Origin: Hyphomicrobiales bacterium
GTDB taxonomy: Bacteria; Pseudomonadota; Alphaproteobacteria; Rhizobiales; MH13
Direction: 5' to 3'
Length of the DNA stretch: 64,000 bases
Assembly: GCA_017642935.1 (NCBI GenBank)
Contig: JAEPOK010000002.1
Coordinates: forward strand, 927,501 to 991,500
A program made the translations under genes and the position numbers. Each line of letters starts with the position of its first letter. The first letter of the stretch is position 1. The notes beneath the pieces are model-generated. The model was given only the letters and a program-made list of their open reading frames with translations. It did not search any database and was not told where the DNA came from. Below are positions 1 through 9,759 of this stretch, piece by piece.

Positions 1-1012
<1,012 letters not shown>

Positions 1013-1111
1013 TCATTACACCATACACATGCGCTTGCCTTGCAAGCACCTCACTGAACAGGTCCTAGCTCACCGCTAGGTTTAGACCAAAATCACATCC
1101 CCATTCTTTGC

Positions 1112-1231
1112 CGGCCTGGTGGCTTGAGCAGGGAGCCTGCACCCGATCCCATCCCGAACTCGGACGTGAAACTCCCTAGCGCCGATGGTACTTTGTCTTA
1201 AGGCACGGGAGAGTAGGTCGTTGCCAGGCCT
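1112..1231 (+). rRNA. rrf: 5S ribosomal RNA
   Basis: This is a segment of about 120 bases with the typical 5S core (CCCGATCCCATCCCGAACTC) in loops B and C, and a terminal helix between GGCCTGG near 1113 and CCAGGCC near 1224-1230. The pairing continues outward (CCCCATTCTTTG against CAAAGAATGGGG), forming the long processing stem expected of a 5S precursor. The gene follows the 23S gene after a spacer of about 100 bases with no tRNA in it. The ends are accurate to a few bases. Confidence 0.96.
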
Positions 1232-1272
1232 GCAAAGAATGGGGTCATCGTCTCACCACTATTTCTTAAAAC

Positions 1273-1301
1273 CCGCTCTGGTTCGCCAGGGCGGTTTTTT
1301 T
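1273..1301 (+). terminator. Rho-independent terminator of the rRNA operon
   Basis: A nine-pair stem (CCGCTCTGG with CCAGGGCGG, one G-U pair) is closed by a TTCG tetraloop and followed by seven T residues. It lies about 40 bases after the 5S gene with no tRNA before it, so the rRNA transcript should end here. Confidence 0.93.
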
Positions 1302-1462
1302 GTTTGGGCATGTCCTAGGAATCTTCTGGCTCTTGCGCGGTAAACAGCTGCTCTGCGTGTCCGGGGCCTCGTCAAATCCTCGGTGATAAATCTCCCATCT
1401 ATGCCCCTGCCCCCACGAGTACCCGATCCTCGATCTGCGTCATCGAGAGAAGGGTCGGAACA

Positions 1463-1795
1463 ATGTCGACCAGCAGGGCGTGTGCGATCATTCAGGACAA
1501 TATCAGTCGTCTCAATCGTGAACGACCGATAGCCGATCGAGAGTAGATTGATCTACATAACCGCGTGCAGCAGGTACCCGGTGAACTTCAGCAACTTTAC
1601 GTTGACTTGCGGATTCTCGAAGCGGCAGATCGGGCGGCTGGGAGTGCCACCGGACTTGCGCTGAGGCATCCCGCAGCCTGGGCCATCGCTCAGTCATTGC
1701 GAGCAGCCACAATTGGAGCAGCGATCGTCGCTTTGCGTGACAATATCCGAGACAAGGAGCAGGAATTGCAAAAGGAAGGCAAGCGTTGTCAGTAG
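1463..1795 (+). pseudogene. Possible small ORF broken by an in-frame TAG
   Basis: An ATG at 1463, preceded by AGAAGGG, opens a frame of 27 codons. It is stopped by TAG at 1544-1546 and continues open to a TAG at 1793-1795. Read through, it would encode about 110 residues with a short alanine-rich hydrophobic stretch and a charged C-terminal helix. I do not recognise the protein. It may be a decayed gene, or the second half may be translated alone from the ATG at 1565. The opposite strand also has an open frame here, so coding is not certain. The rest of 1302-1901 holds nothing else I can support. Confidence 0.25.
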
Positions 1796-1901
1796 AGCGT
1801 GACGCATGGCAGTCTATCGATGAACAACTGCGCAAGCAGCCGCGACGCTCTTCTGGCCAACAATTGTGATAAGTAAGCGGCCAAAATCGAAGGCTGTATC
1901 A

Positions 1902-2948
1902 ATGGGAAACACTCAGGATGACGGTGTTTGTTGGCGGTCGTCTCTCAAACGGTTCCTGTTCAATTCCCTTTATGTGATCGCACTTTGTGTCGCATTGCTG
2001 TGCTTGCCGGTGTCTTTGGGCTTTGCTCCGCTTCATGCCGAAACCGTCGTCATCACAGATGGTTATGAGACAAAGCCGGATAACGACCCGTTTCACTATT
2101 TTCCCACCCGCCCGTTCCTGCGTGAGGGTATGGAAAACATGGCGAACGAACTCAATCGCTACGCCAATGTTAGTCCTTCTGTTCTTGATACTTTGCTGGG
2201 TGAGATCGCAGCTGAGGTTAGAAAAACTGAGCTCTTCTTTTCATTTAATGCGACTGCTGAAGCTCTGTATGATGCTGCAATCCAAGTAGGAGACTGCCGA
2301 TTGGCGGAGCGTTTGGTTTGGGACCAACTGACCGACGTTAGACCGTTTCTTGCAGGCTTTCGCCATGATAGCTCCTTTGATCGCAACATGAGACGGCGAC
2401 TGTTTGAAGAACACTTTCCTGCCCTTGCGACCTGCCTCTATGCTCATGATGCCCGAACGCTATCTGCTCTAATCTCGCGCCACAGTGAGGCGGTGACCGG
2501 TACGCGAACGCTTGTTCGTCCGTTTCTTCACCATCAATCCTGGTTTTCAGGACGAAATACGCTGCATGGCCGCCGTGACTACAATTTTTGGCAGCTCATA
2601 GAGATGGCAACAGGTCCGGGGCACCCAAACTACGGCCCAGCCGGCGTTTTGCTCGTTGAGTTGGCACTCGAACTCAACAGTCTCGATCTGCCTGGTGACA
2701 TCCTCCATATGCTGCTCTTGCGCGCTGAGGCCACGTGGCCGGAGCATGATGACGCGCAACCCTTGCCCGTGGAGCGATCACGTGTATCGGAGCTTTTGCC
2801 GATCACCTTGGCCCGCCTTTCAGCAGATGAAGTGGTTCGAGCCGAGCAGTGTTTTTTGACTGATGAGCTCTATCAGCGGCTGTTCCTGGGCGAGGCGACT
2901 TTTTTCGCGGAGATCGAAAACGCCAGCTGCGTGGCAACCACTCCTTAG
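1902..2948 (+). CDS. Secreted protein of unknown function
   Basis: A 348-residue protein that I do not recognise. The N-terminus has basic residues, then a hydrophobic core (residues about 19-42) ending in a plausible signal peptidase I site (PLHA before ETVV), so the mature protein is probably periplasmic. The rest is mostly helical and acidic, with scattered cysteines (for example GDCRL, ATCLY, EQCFL and NASC) that could form disulfides. The ATG at 1902 is preferred over the upstream GTG at 1866 because GAAGG lies about 8 bases before it and the longer version only adds a basic lead. It stands alone between the rRNA operon and the stress protein gene. Codon use looks less GC-biased than downstream genes. 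Confidence 0.6.
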   Translation: MGNTQDDGVCWRSSLKRFLFNSLYVIALCVALLCLPVSLGFAPLHAETVVITDGYETKPDNDPFHYFPTRPFLREGMENMANELNRYANVSPSVLDTLLGEIAAEVRKTELFFSFNATAEALYDAAIQVGDCRLAERLVWDQLTDVRPFLAGFRHDSSFDRNMRRRLFEEHFPALATCLYAHDARTLSALISRHSEAVTGTRTLVRPFLHHQSWFSGRNTLHGRRDYNFWQLIEMATGPGHPNYGPAGVLLVELALELNSLDLPGDILHMLLLRAEATWPEHDDAQPLPVERSRVSELLPITLARLSADEVVRAEQCFLTDELYQRLFLGEATFFAEIENASCVATTP

Positions 2949-3065
2949 AAACCGGCGGGCATTCAGCGCCTCATCGCTACACGCCTCGCCAAGGGTGCTG
3001 ATCAACATCAGTGCGAGGGCAGTGAACACATGCACGATGGTGGCCTCAAACAGGGAGGTTTCGCC

Positions 3066-3476
3066 ATGTACAGTTCTATTCTCGTGCCCATCGCCTTGGA
3101 TCACAGCGGTCGATCGGGACCGGCCATCGAAACGGCACGCGCACTCCTTGAGCCAGGCGGCACCATCACGCTGCTGCACGTGATTGAGGACATTCCTAGT
3201 TATGCGTCCACCTACATCCCGCAGAGCGTTTTTGACCAAAACCGCGAGGCCGCGGAAACCAAACTAGACCTGATGGCCAAAGAAGTGGATGCGACCGCGA
3301 AGACGGTCGTTATCTGGGGTCACGCCGCCTCCACTATTTTGGAGTTCGCGCGTGAGCAGGAAATGGATTGCATCGTCATCGCCTCGCACCGGCCGGGCAT
3401 CCAGGACTATTTCCTGGGCTCGACGGCATCGCGCGTTGTGCGGCACGCGACCTGCACGGTCCATGTCATGCGATGA
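3066..3476 (+). CDS. Universal stress protein, UspF/UspG-like
   Basis: A 136-residue single Usp domain, the usual length. It begins with the beta-1 strand MYSSILVPIALD and ends with the nucleotide-binding signature ASHRPGIQDYFLGSTA followed by VVRHATCTVHVMR. The SHRPxxxxYxLGS form is typical of the ATP-binding UspF/UspG branch rather than the UspA branch. These cytoplasmic proteins bind ATP or AMP and support survival under stress. The start at 3066 has a strong ribosome-binding site (CAGGGAGG); a start 12 codons upstream has none. It precedes the sulfide-oxidation pair by 250 bases, so it is probably a separate transcript. Confidence 0.9.
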   Translation: MYSSILVPIALDHSGRSGPAIETARALLEPGGTITLLHVIEDIPSYASTYIPQSVFDQNREAAETKLDLMAKEVDATAKTVVIWGHAASTILEFAREQEMDCIVIASHRPGIQDYFLGSTASRVVRHATCTVHVMR

Positions 3477-3608
3477 CAGAGGTCTAGATGCGTGATCGCT
3501 CCAAAGCGGGGCAGTTTGGCGTGCCTTCAACGCCTCCCTTGCCGCCAGTTGATCCTGATCAGCCGCTGCATGCGTGTCCTCCCTTAGTACCGAAGTCGGA
3601 TCGGGTTT

Positions 3609-3623
3609 GGTGACTAGGTCACC
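3609..3623. promoter_or_regulatory. Inverted repeat upstream of the sulfide:quinone oxidoreductase gene
   Basis: GGTGAC-TAG-GTCACC is a perfect 6-3-6 dyad about 100 bases before the oxidoreductase start and the only clear dyad in the 250-base gap. It could be an operator for a sulfide- or stress-responsive regulator. No regulator gene is adjacent. Confidence 0.35.
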
Positions 3624-3726
3624 GTCACCCTGACCCTGTGTGTGCACTCAGTGCCGCAACCACCGCAAACAGTTGGGCACTGAGTTCGCAGAGCCGTGCG
3701 GCGACCATTCGGGAGGAGATAGCCAG

Positions 3727-5043
3727 ATGTTGGACAGACGACAATTTTTGAGCGCCACGGCGCTTGCCGGTGCAATGACGGGCCTGGGAGGGCTCGCCTG
3801 GCCGGCTGCCGGTTCAACGCAAACCGCGCCGATCTCAACCAATGCCCGCATCGTTATCGTTGGTGCCGGTGCGGCCGGCACCGCGCTGGCCAATCGCCTG
3901 TCGCGTCGCCTTGATGGCGCGACGATCACTATTATCGATCCGCGGCCACAACACCTTTACCAGCCTGGTCTGACGCTGGTTGCGGCAGGTTTGAAACCTG
4001 CTGACTACGTCGTTTCGCAGACAACCGATTGGCTTCCCAATGGCGTGACATTGATTGCGGAGGCCGTGGCGGCGGTCGATGCCGAAGCCAAAACCGTTTC
4101 GACCGAAGGTGGCCAAACACTCGACTATGATTGGTTGGTGTTGGCGCCCGGCTTGGTTCTCGATCACGACGCCATTGAAGGGTTCTCGCTGGATATGGTC
4201 GGCGAAAACGGCATCGGTGCTCTTTACGCTGGCCCCGAGTACGCCGCCCGAACCTGGCAGGCGGCCCAGCGCTTCACCGAAGAAGGCGGCACCGGCCTTT
4301 TCACCCGCCCGGCGACTGAAATGAAATGCGCGGGTGCGCCGCTGAAGCACACGTTCCTGATCGAGGACATTGGCGACCGTGCGGGCACCCGCAGCCGAAT
4401 GAACATGGTCTACGCCGCGCCGCAGGGCTCGCTGTTCGGTGTGCCCATCGTGGCGGAAAAAGTGCGCATGTTGTTCGAGCATCGCGACATTGCCGCCGTC
4501 CATGGCTACACGCTAAAATCCGTCGATGCGGGGCGTAAGCGCGCCACGTTTGCAACATCGAGCGGAGACGCGGAGATGGCGTACGATTATCTCCACGTTA
4601 TCCCGCCGCAACGGGCGCCGGAATTCATCCGCCAGTCCGGTCTCTCCTGGGCCGATCGTTGGGTTGATCAGGGCTGGGTTGAGGTTGATCCCCAAACTCT
4701 GCGACATCGCCGGTATGACGACATCTTTGCGGTTGGCGATATTGCCGGTGTTCCCAAAGGCAAGACGGCGGCCAGCGTGAAATGGCAGGTGCCGGTGGTT
4801 GAAGATCATCTGGTTGCTGCGATCTCCGGTGAGGACGGAACCGAGCTCTATGATGGTTACACATCCTGCCCGCTTATCACGCGTGTTGGGCGGGCGATGC
4901 TGATTGAGTTCGACTATGGCAACAATCTGGTTCCCTCGTTCCCCGGCGTGATCGCGCCGCTGGAAGAGCTTTGGATCAGCTGGTTGATGAAGGAGGTGGC
5001 GCTGAAGGCCACCTACAACGCGATGCTGCGCGGCCGCGCTTAG
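3727..5043 (+). CDS. sqr: Sulfide:quinone oxidoreductase, type II, with Tat signal peptide
   Basis: A 438-residue flavoprotein that oxidises sulfide and passes electrons to the quinone pool. A twin-arginine motif (DRRQFLS, residues 3-9) and hydrophobic stretch (10-29) form a Tat signal, so it should act on the periplasmic face. The FAD-binding GAGAAG lies at 46-51. Two redox cysteines sit in contexts diagnostic of the type II (mitochondrial-like) clade: Cys201 in MKCAGAPLKH and Cys381 in GYTSCPLIT. A second dinucleotide-fold segment is FAVGDIAG (334-341), and the C-terminus (WLMKEVALKATYNAMLRG) resembles the membrane-anchoring end of type II enzymes. The ATG at 3727 has GGGAGGAGA just upstream. 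The next gene follows after 13 bases and is probably co-transcribed. Confidence 0.9.
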   Translation: MLDRRQFLSATALAGAMTGLGGLAWPAAGSTQTAPISTNARIVIVGAGAAGTALANRLSRRLDGATITIIDPRPQHLYQPGLTLVAAGLKPADYVVSQTTDWLPNGVTLIAEAVAAVDAEAKTVSTEGGQTLDYDWLVLAPGLVLDHDAIEGFSLDMVGENGIGALYAGPEYAARTWQAAQRFTEEGGTGLFTRPATEMKCAGAPLKHTFLIEDIGDRAGTRSRMNMVYAAPQGSLFGVPIVAEKVRMLFEHRDIAAVHGYTLKSVDAGRKRATFATSSGDAEMAYDYLHVIPPQRAPEFIRQSGLSWADRWVDQGWVEVDPQTLRHRRYDDIFAVGDIAGVPKGKTAASVKWQVPVVEDHLVAAISGEDGTELYDGYTSCPLITRVGRAMLIEFDYGNNLVPSFPGVIAPLEELWISWLMKEVALKATYNAMLRGRA

Positions 5044-5056
5044 GGAGGGCTGACGG

Positions 5057-5425
5057 ATGAAAGAACTGACATTTGGAACCATGATCGCCGTGTTTGAGGA
5101 GATCTTTGGCCGCGGCCTGTTTTGGGCGATGGTTGTCGTCGCCGCTCTGATCACAGCTGCTTATCTGTTCGTCTTGATACGGGACCGCTCGGTGAGCTGG
5201 CGGAAATTTCTGTTGGCGCAGCTGTCGATGCCCGTCGGCGCCGTCGCGGCGGTGTTGTTCGTGCAGGCCGTGACGGATTCATCCTTCGCCGATATAGGCG
5301 GGCCAGTCGACATTGTCGTGCTTCTCGGCATTGCCGTTCTTGGCGCAGTCGGCATGGCGATCTTGGTCTACACCCTTGAAGCGCTCATCGGCAGCCGAAG
5401 GACGGCGGGTGGCGAGGCGCCCTAG
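5057..5425 (+). CDS. Small inner-membrane protein, DUF5368-like
   Basis: A 122-residue protein with three predicted membrane segments: about residues 20-42 (GLFWAMVVVAALITAAYLFVL), 50-70, and 83-112. A short basic loop (RDRSVSWRKF) follows the first. From memory it resembles the DUF5368 family of alphaproteobacteria; I could not check this. It follows the sulfide:quinone oxidoreductase after 13 bases with a strong ribosome-binding site (GGGAGGG), so the two are very likely one operon. It may help anchor the oxidoreductase or support quinone access, which is inference from position only. A GCGCCC/GGGCGC hairpin overlaps its stop codon but has no T-run. Confidence 0.75.
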   Translation: MKELTFGTMIAVFEEIFGRGLFWAMVVVAALITAAYLFVLIRDRSVSWRKFLLAQLSMPVGAVAAVLFVQAVTDSSFADIGGPVDIVVLLGIAVLGAVGMAILVYTLEALIGSRRTAGGEAP

Positions 5426-5515
5426 GATCTCTGGGCGCTAATCAGCACCACAGCGAGTGATTGCAATCTCAGGTGAACTGCAGGACATAGGGGTAGACGT
5501 TCGCCGAGTGCCCCG

Positions 5516-6280
5516 ATGCCGTTTTCCATCTTTCTGATTACCCGCAATGAAGAGGCACGCCTCGGTCAAGTGCTTGATGCGGTCGTGGGTCTCAGCGACG
5601 ATATTGTCGTTGTTGATAGCGGATCCGACGATGGCACGGTCGCAATCGCCGAGGCCAAGGGCGCGCGGGTTTTTCACCGCGATTGGAGCGGCTATGGCGC
5701 ACAAAAACGCTTCGCCGAAGACCAGTGCCGCCACAACTGGCTTCTCAATCTCGATGCGGATGAGGTCGTAACCCCAGCTTTGCATGACGAGCTGAGCGCC
5801 TTGTTCGCATCCGGTGAACCTGCGCCTGGGGCCTCCAAAGTTCGCATTCTTAACCTCTACCCAGGCGATACCAAACCCCGTCCATTCGCCAATGACTACA
5901 ATGTCGTTCGGCTCTACCATCGTGATGCCGGACGCTATCGCGACGATCCGGTGTATGACCGTGTCGTGCTGCAAGAGGGGGTAATGCCGGGTCAGCTTGC
6001 CGCGCCGATCCATCACCATTCGATCACCAGTTGGTTTCACATGGTGGACAAGGCCAACAGGTTCACTAGCCATGAGATCGGCAAGATTGCCGCCAAACCG
6101 CGCTGGATGTTGATGCTCCGTCTGCTCACCGAAATGCCGTTGCAGTTCCTGCGCAATTATATCTTGCGTGGGCACTGGCTGGGTGGCTGGAAGGGCTTTG
6201 TTTTTGCGCTCAACACGGCGTTCCTTCGAACCCTTAGGATTGCTAAGGCCCTCGAGCAGAAGGACAATCAAGGCGCCTAA
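5516..6280 (+). CDS. Family 2 glycosyltransferase, WaaE/KdtX-like
   Basis: A 254-residue single-domain GT-A glycosyltransferase. The N-terminal fold (SIFLITRNEEARL, then DDIVVVDSGSDDGT at about 28-41) binds the nucleotide sugar. The DxD-type motif NLDADEV (78-84) binds the metal. The length and the C-terminal region with aromatic and basic residues match the WaaE/KdtX group, which adds a glucose to the lipo-oligosaccharide core on the cytoplasmic face. The gene stands alone; the ribosome-binding site before 5516 is weak. Donor and acceptor cannot be read from the sequence. Confidence 0.85.
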   Translation: MPFSIFLITRNEEARLGQVLDAVVGLSDDIVVVDSGSDDGTVAIAEAKGARVFHRDWSGYGAQKRFAEDQCRHNWLLNLDADEVVTPALHDELSALFASGEPAPGASKVRILNLYPGDTKPRPFANDYNVVRLYHRDAGRYRDDPVYDRVVLQEGVMPGQLAAPIHHHSITSWFHMVDKANRFTSHEIGKIAAKPRWMLMLRLLTEMPLQFLRNYILRGHWLGGWKGFVFALNTAFLRTLRIAKALEQKDNQGA

Positions 6281-6427
6281 CGCATGGCTGGCATGCGAGT
6301 GGCTACCAGCGCCAAAAAACTGTCACAAATCACGCTCTTGCCCCCTTGTAATCCCGGCCCAAGGCTCGTACATCAGCGTCTCGCACGAACAGGAAGATAG
6401 GTCCTAGGACTGGTCGTCGTGCCGTGT

Positions 6428-6504
<77 letters not shown>

Positions 6505-6822
6505 TTCTCTGAACAGTTTTCTCAGAAACTCAAAGTCACGCTTGAATTCCGGTTTTGGCGCCGCCCTAGACTATGCCGCGGCCGTGGATGTGAGCTGGCA
6601 CCCGCTTGGGAGTTTGCGGTTTCTGTACGGCAAACCCAGCATACACTGTTGACCAGGCCCGACGCCCACGGCGACCACTCCAATGAGAAACCGTCGCTGA
6701 TCTGCTAAGGGGCTAAGTTTTTGTATCATCAAAAATAATATTGAAAAAAATATTGATAAAGTGAAATCACTCTGCCATGCTTTGGAAATAAGTGGCGCAA
6801 AGCCGCAGTATGGGAGGATTGC
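6505..6822. promoter_or_regulatory. Leader region of the peptide-class ABC operon
   Basis: This 318-base gap holds no gene. Its main feature is an AT-rich stretch at about 6718-6766 in otherwise GC-rich DNA. Two copies of ATATTGA at 6738-6744 and 6750-6756 lie exactly 12 bases apart on the same strand. The stretch is about 60-100 bases before the binding-protein start, so it probably holds the promoter and perhaps a regulator site. No terminator was seen after the tRNA. Confidence 0.4.
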
Positions 6823-8712
6823 ATGCACATGAAAATTGCCGCCGTTTGCGGATCGCTTGCCGTCGGGCTAGCCGTCACTTTGCCTGCCTACGCCAACAAT
6901 GAGGCGCCGGAGCTTGCAGCGTCGGTCGCCGACGGGAGCCTGCCAGCTCTTGAAGAACGGTTGCCGACCGATCCCTTTGTGATCGAGCCTCTCGATAGCG
7001 TCGGTGATTACGGTGGAACGTGGCGTTTTGGCGATGCGCGCGGCGCGGATGAAGCCTATCTGAACTTCGTCGCGTACGAAGGGATCACGCGCCTGACGCC
7101 CGATGGGTCGGTGGTGCCAAACATCGTTGAGAGAATCGAGGCCAGTGCCGATGCGTCGGCCTACACGCTGACATTGCGCGAGGGCATGCGCTGGTCGGAT
7201 GGCGAGTTGTTGACCGCCGATGACTTCATGTTCTGGTATGAGAGCGTTTTGACGGACACGCGGATAACACCAACGCCGCCGGATTGGATTTCAACCGATG
7301 GTGAGGTCGGTGTCTTTACGTCGGATGGTCCCTACAACGTCACCGTCACATTCAATCAGCCCAACGCCTTGTTTCAATTGCAGGCTGCGCGCTGGAACGC
7401 CGTTGATGTGCCGGTGCCCGCACATTACCTCAGCCAGTTCCATATCGACCACGCCGATGGCGCCGACTTGGATGCGAGCATTGCTGAAGCTGGCCTCTCC
7501 ACTTGGACCGAACTTTGGGAATTGCGTCAGAACGCGCTGCTCAACCCAGATCGTCCTGTTCTGCGCCCCTGGGTCTTGGTCGAGCCCTTTGGCGATGGCC
7601 TTGATCGCGTCGCCTATGAGCGCAACCCGTATTATTGGAAGGTGGATAGTGACGGCAATCAGCTGCCCTATATCGACCGCGTAGAAATCCAACTGGTGCA
7701 GGACGCGCAGGTTCTGAACCTCATGGCGCTTGACGGTGCCTTCGACTGGCAACTCAAGGACGTCGCGCCGCTCGACCAACTGTCCATGTTCCGTGAGAAC
7801 GAAGACCGGGGAAGCTATCGCCTGATCGAGGTTTCCTCGCCGGTTTCAGCTTTCGCGGCCTACTATTTTAACCTCAGCCATGGCGACGCATTCTTGAACG
7901 AGCTGTTCCACCAGGCTGACTTCCGCAAGGCGATGTCGCATGCGATCGACCGGCAGACAATTGTAGAGCTTGTACATTTTGGCATCACTTCGCCAAGGCA
8001 ACCTTCGCCCTTCGAGAACACGCCTTTCTATGACGAAAACCTGACCAACGCGGCGATCTCGTTCGACCCTGAGCTTGCGAACGCGATGCTCGATGAGCTC
8101 GGTCTGACGGAACGCAATGCCAACGGAATTCGTCTGCGCCCTGATGGTGAGCCCATTCGTTTGGTGATCCAGGCTCCGGCTGGCCGTCAAAACCGCATCG
8201 ATGCGTCGGAACAGGTGGCGCGCTATTGGAGCGAGGTTGGCATTCAGACAACCGTATCGGTTCAAAGCCGCGAACTTCATCAAGAACGGCGTCTCGCCCG
8301 CGATTTCGATGTGTGGCTCTGGTCGGCGCTCGGTGGCACAACCAACCATGTGCTCTTCGACCCAGGCACCTATCTTCCCTACAGCATGGATACCAACTCC
8401 ACCTGGGCGATGGATTACGCCGAGTGGCGCGTATCAGGCGGCCAAAGCGGTCGCGAACCGGAGGGCGACATGCGCCGGGCGATGGAGCTGTTTGATGAGG
8501 TGCTCGTCTCCGGCGACCCAGATCGCCAGGCCGAGTTGATGCGTGAGATCATCGCCATTGCTGCCGACAACCTCTGGGTCCTCGGCATTGCGCCGCGCCC
8601 TCCGGAGTTCGCGGTGGCCAACACGGCGCTGCGCAACATCCCTGATGCTTTCGGCGACAGCCTGGAAGCGCCCGGTGTTTTCCACCCGGAAAGCTGGTAC
8701 TTCAGCCAGTAG
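6823..8712 (+). CDS. ABC transporter substrate-binding protein, family 5 (peptide/oligosaccharide class)
   Basis: A 629-residue periplasmic binding protein. The signal peptide covers about residues 1-24, with cleavage after AYA. Family 5 hallmarks include LTLREGMRWSDGELLTADDFMFWYES near the N-terminus, the region around FRKAMSHAIDRQTIVELVHFG, and a long C-terminal lobe. The family delivers oligopeptides, but members of this long subgroup also carry oligosaccharides, opines and similar solutes, so the ligand is open. GGAGG is five bases before the ATG at 6823; ATG 6829 is an alternative start. It is the first gene of a seven-gene operon and is followed by a stem-loop. Confidence 0.92.
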   Translation: MHMKIAAVCGSLAVGLAVTLPAYANNEAPELAASVADGSLPALEERLPTDPFVIEPLDSVGDYGGTWRFGDARGADEAYLNFVAYEGITRLTPDGSVVPNIVERIEASADASAYTLTLREGMRWSDGELLTADDFMFWYESVLTDTRITPTPPDWISTDGEVGVFTSDGPYNVTVTFNQPNALFQLQAARWNAVDVPVPAHYLSQFHIDHADGADLDASIAEAGLSTWTELWELRQNALLNPDRPVLRPWVLVEPFGDGLDRVAYERNPYYWKVDSDGNQLPYIDRVEIQLVQDAQVLNLMALDGAFDWQLKDVAPLDQLSMFRENEDRGSYRLIEVSSPVSAFAAYYFNLSHGDAFLNELFHQADFRKAMSHAIDRQTIVELVHFGITSPRQPSPFENTPFYDENLTNAAISFDPELANAMLDELGLTERNANGIRLRPDGEPIRLVIQAPAGRQNRIDASEQVARYWSEVGIQTTVSVQSRELHQERRLARDFDVWLWSALGGTTNHVLFDPGTYLPYSMDTNSTWAMDYAEWRVSGGQSGREPEGDMRRAMELFDEVLVSGDPDRQAELMREIIAIAADNLWVLGIAPRPPEFAVANTALRNIPDAFGDSLEAPGVFHPESWYFSQ

Positions 8713-8722
8713 AAGCATCAAG

Positions 8723-8748
8723 AGTGGGTCGGCATGTGCCGGCCCACT
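8723..8748 (+). promoter_or_regulatory. Intercistronic stem-loop after the binding-protein gene
   Basis: A stem of about eleven pairs (AGTGGG-T-CGGC with GCCG-G-CCCACT, the middle T-G a wobble) with an ATGT loop begins 11 bases after the stop codon. No T-run follows, so it is more likely an mRNA-stabilising hairpin than a full terminator. It would let the binding protein be made in excess over the membrane parts. Confidence 0.7.
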
Positions 8749-8778
8749 TAACCGGCGCGGCCGACAAGGACCTCCAGC

Positions 8779-9759
8779 GTGCTGACCTTCACCCTCACGC
8801 GGCTGATGAACATGGCGATTGTCTTGTTCATCGTCGCGGTGCTCACGTTCATCATCATTCAGTTGCCACCTGGTGACTATCTGACAACGATGATGGCGCG
8901 CATGGCCGAAGGCGGCAACATCGACCACGCCCGTATCGATGCCCTGCGTCTGCGGTTTGGCTTGGACGATCCTTGGCACGTTCAATTCTGGTCCTGGTTC
9001 ACCAACATGCTGCGCGGCGATTTCGGGTGGTCGTTTGAGTGGGGGCAACCGGTCAGCCAGTTGGTTTGGGATAGGTTGGGCATGACGTTGGCTCTGTCGG
9101 TCTCGTCTTTGGCGTTGATTTGGTTGATCGCCATTCCTGTCGGTGTCTACTCAGCGGTTCGGCAGTATTCAGCTGGCGACTATGCCGCGCAGGTGCTGGG
9201 CTATATCGGCCTTGCCACTCCCAACTTCATGCTAGCGCTGGTGTTGATGTGGTTTTCCTTTGATGTGCTCGGCTTTTCTGTCGGTGGATTGTTTTCGCCA
9301 GAGTACCGCGATGCGCCGTGGGGCTGGGGCAAGTTTCTCGATTTTCTCACCCGTATCTGGATACCCATCGTCGTGATTGCCACGGCCGGCACAGCCGGCC
9401 TTATCCGCGTGATGCGCGCCAACATGTTGGATGAACTGCGCAAACCCTATGTAGAAACAGCGCGTGCCAAAGGTCTGAGCTGGGCGCAACTGCTGCCGCG
9501 TTATCCGCTTCGTCTTGCCCTCAACCCTTTCGTCAGCACCATTGGCTGGATCTTGCCGACGCTGATTTCGGGCGAAGCCATTGTCAGTGTCGTGCTCAAT
9601 CTGCCGACCGCTGGGCCGCTGCTACTGCGGGCTCTAATGAGCCAAGATATGTATTTGGCCGGCTCCATCATCATGCTTTTGAGCGTGCTAGTGGTGATCG
9701 GGACGGTAGTTTCTGATGTGCTGCTCGCCTGGCTTGATCCTCGGATCCGCTATGACTGA
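8779..9759 (+). CDS. ABC transporter permease, DppB/OppB type
   Basis: A 326-residue inner-membrane permease. The N-terminal membrane segment (about residues 10-32) is followed by the periplasmic loop typical of DppB proteins (LRLRFGLDDPWHVQFWSWFTNMLRGDFGWSF). Further membrane segments surround the ATPase-contact motif in YVETARAKGLSWAQLLPRYPLRLALNP (about 229-255). It pairs with the next gene to form the channel. It starts with GTG and overlaps the next gene by eight bases. Confidence 0.9.
   Translation: MLTFTLTRLMNMAIVLFIVAVLTFIIIQLPPGDYLTTMMARMAEGGNIDHARIDALRLRFGLDDPWHVQFWSWFTNMLRGDFGWSFEWGQPVSQLVWDRLGMTLALSVSSLALIWLIAIPVGVYSAVRQYSAGDYAAQVLGYIGLATPNFMLALVLMWFSFDVLGFSVGGLFSPEYRDAPWGWGKFLDFLTRIWIPIVVIATAGTAGLIRVMRANMLDELRKPYVETARAKGLSWAQLLPRYPLRLALNPFVSTIGWILPTLISGEAIVSVVLNLPTAGPLLLRALMSQDMYLAGSIIMLLSVLVVIGTVVSDVLLAWLDPRIRYD

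Noticed and set aside
1512-1835. Minus-strand ORF of 107 codons
   Set aside because: It has no ribosome-binding site, a composition typical of a shadow frame, and lies opposite the more plausible plus-strand frame.
3835-4503. Minus-strand ORF of 222 codons
   Set aside because: It is antisense to the sulfide:quinone oxidoreductase gene, whose motifs are intact.
5419-5445. GCGCCC/GGGCGC hairpin at the end of the DUF5368-like gene as a terminator
   Set aside because: There is no T-run after it and the stem is short, so I did not list it as a terminator.
5438-6271. Minus-strand ORF of 277 codons
   Set aside because: It mirrors the glycosyltransferase gene in an antisense frame and has no family features.
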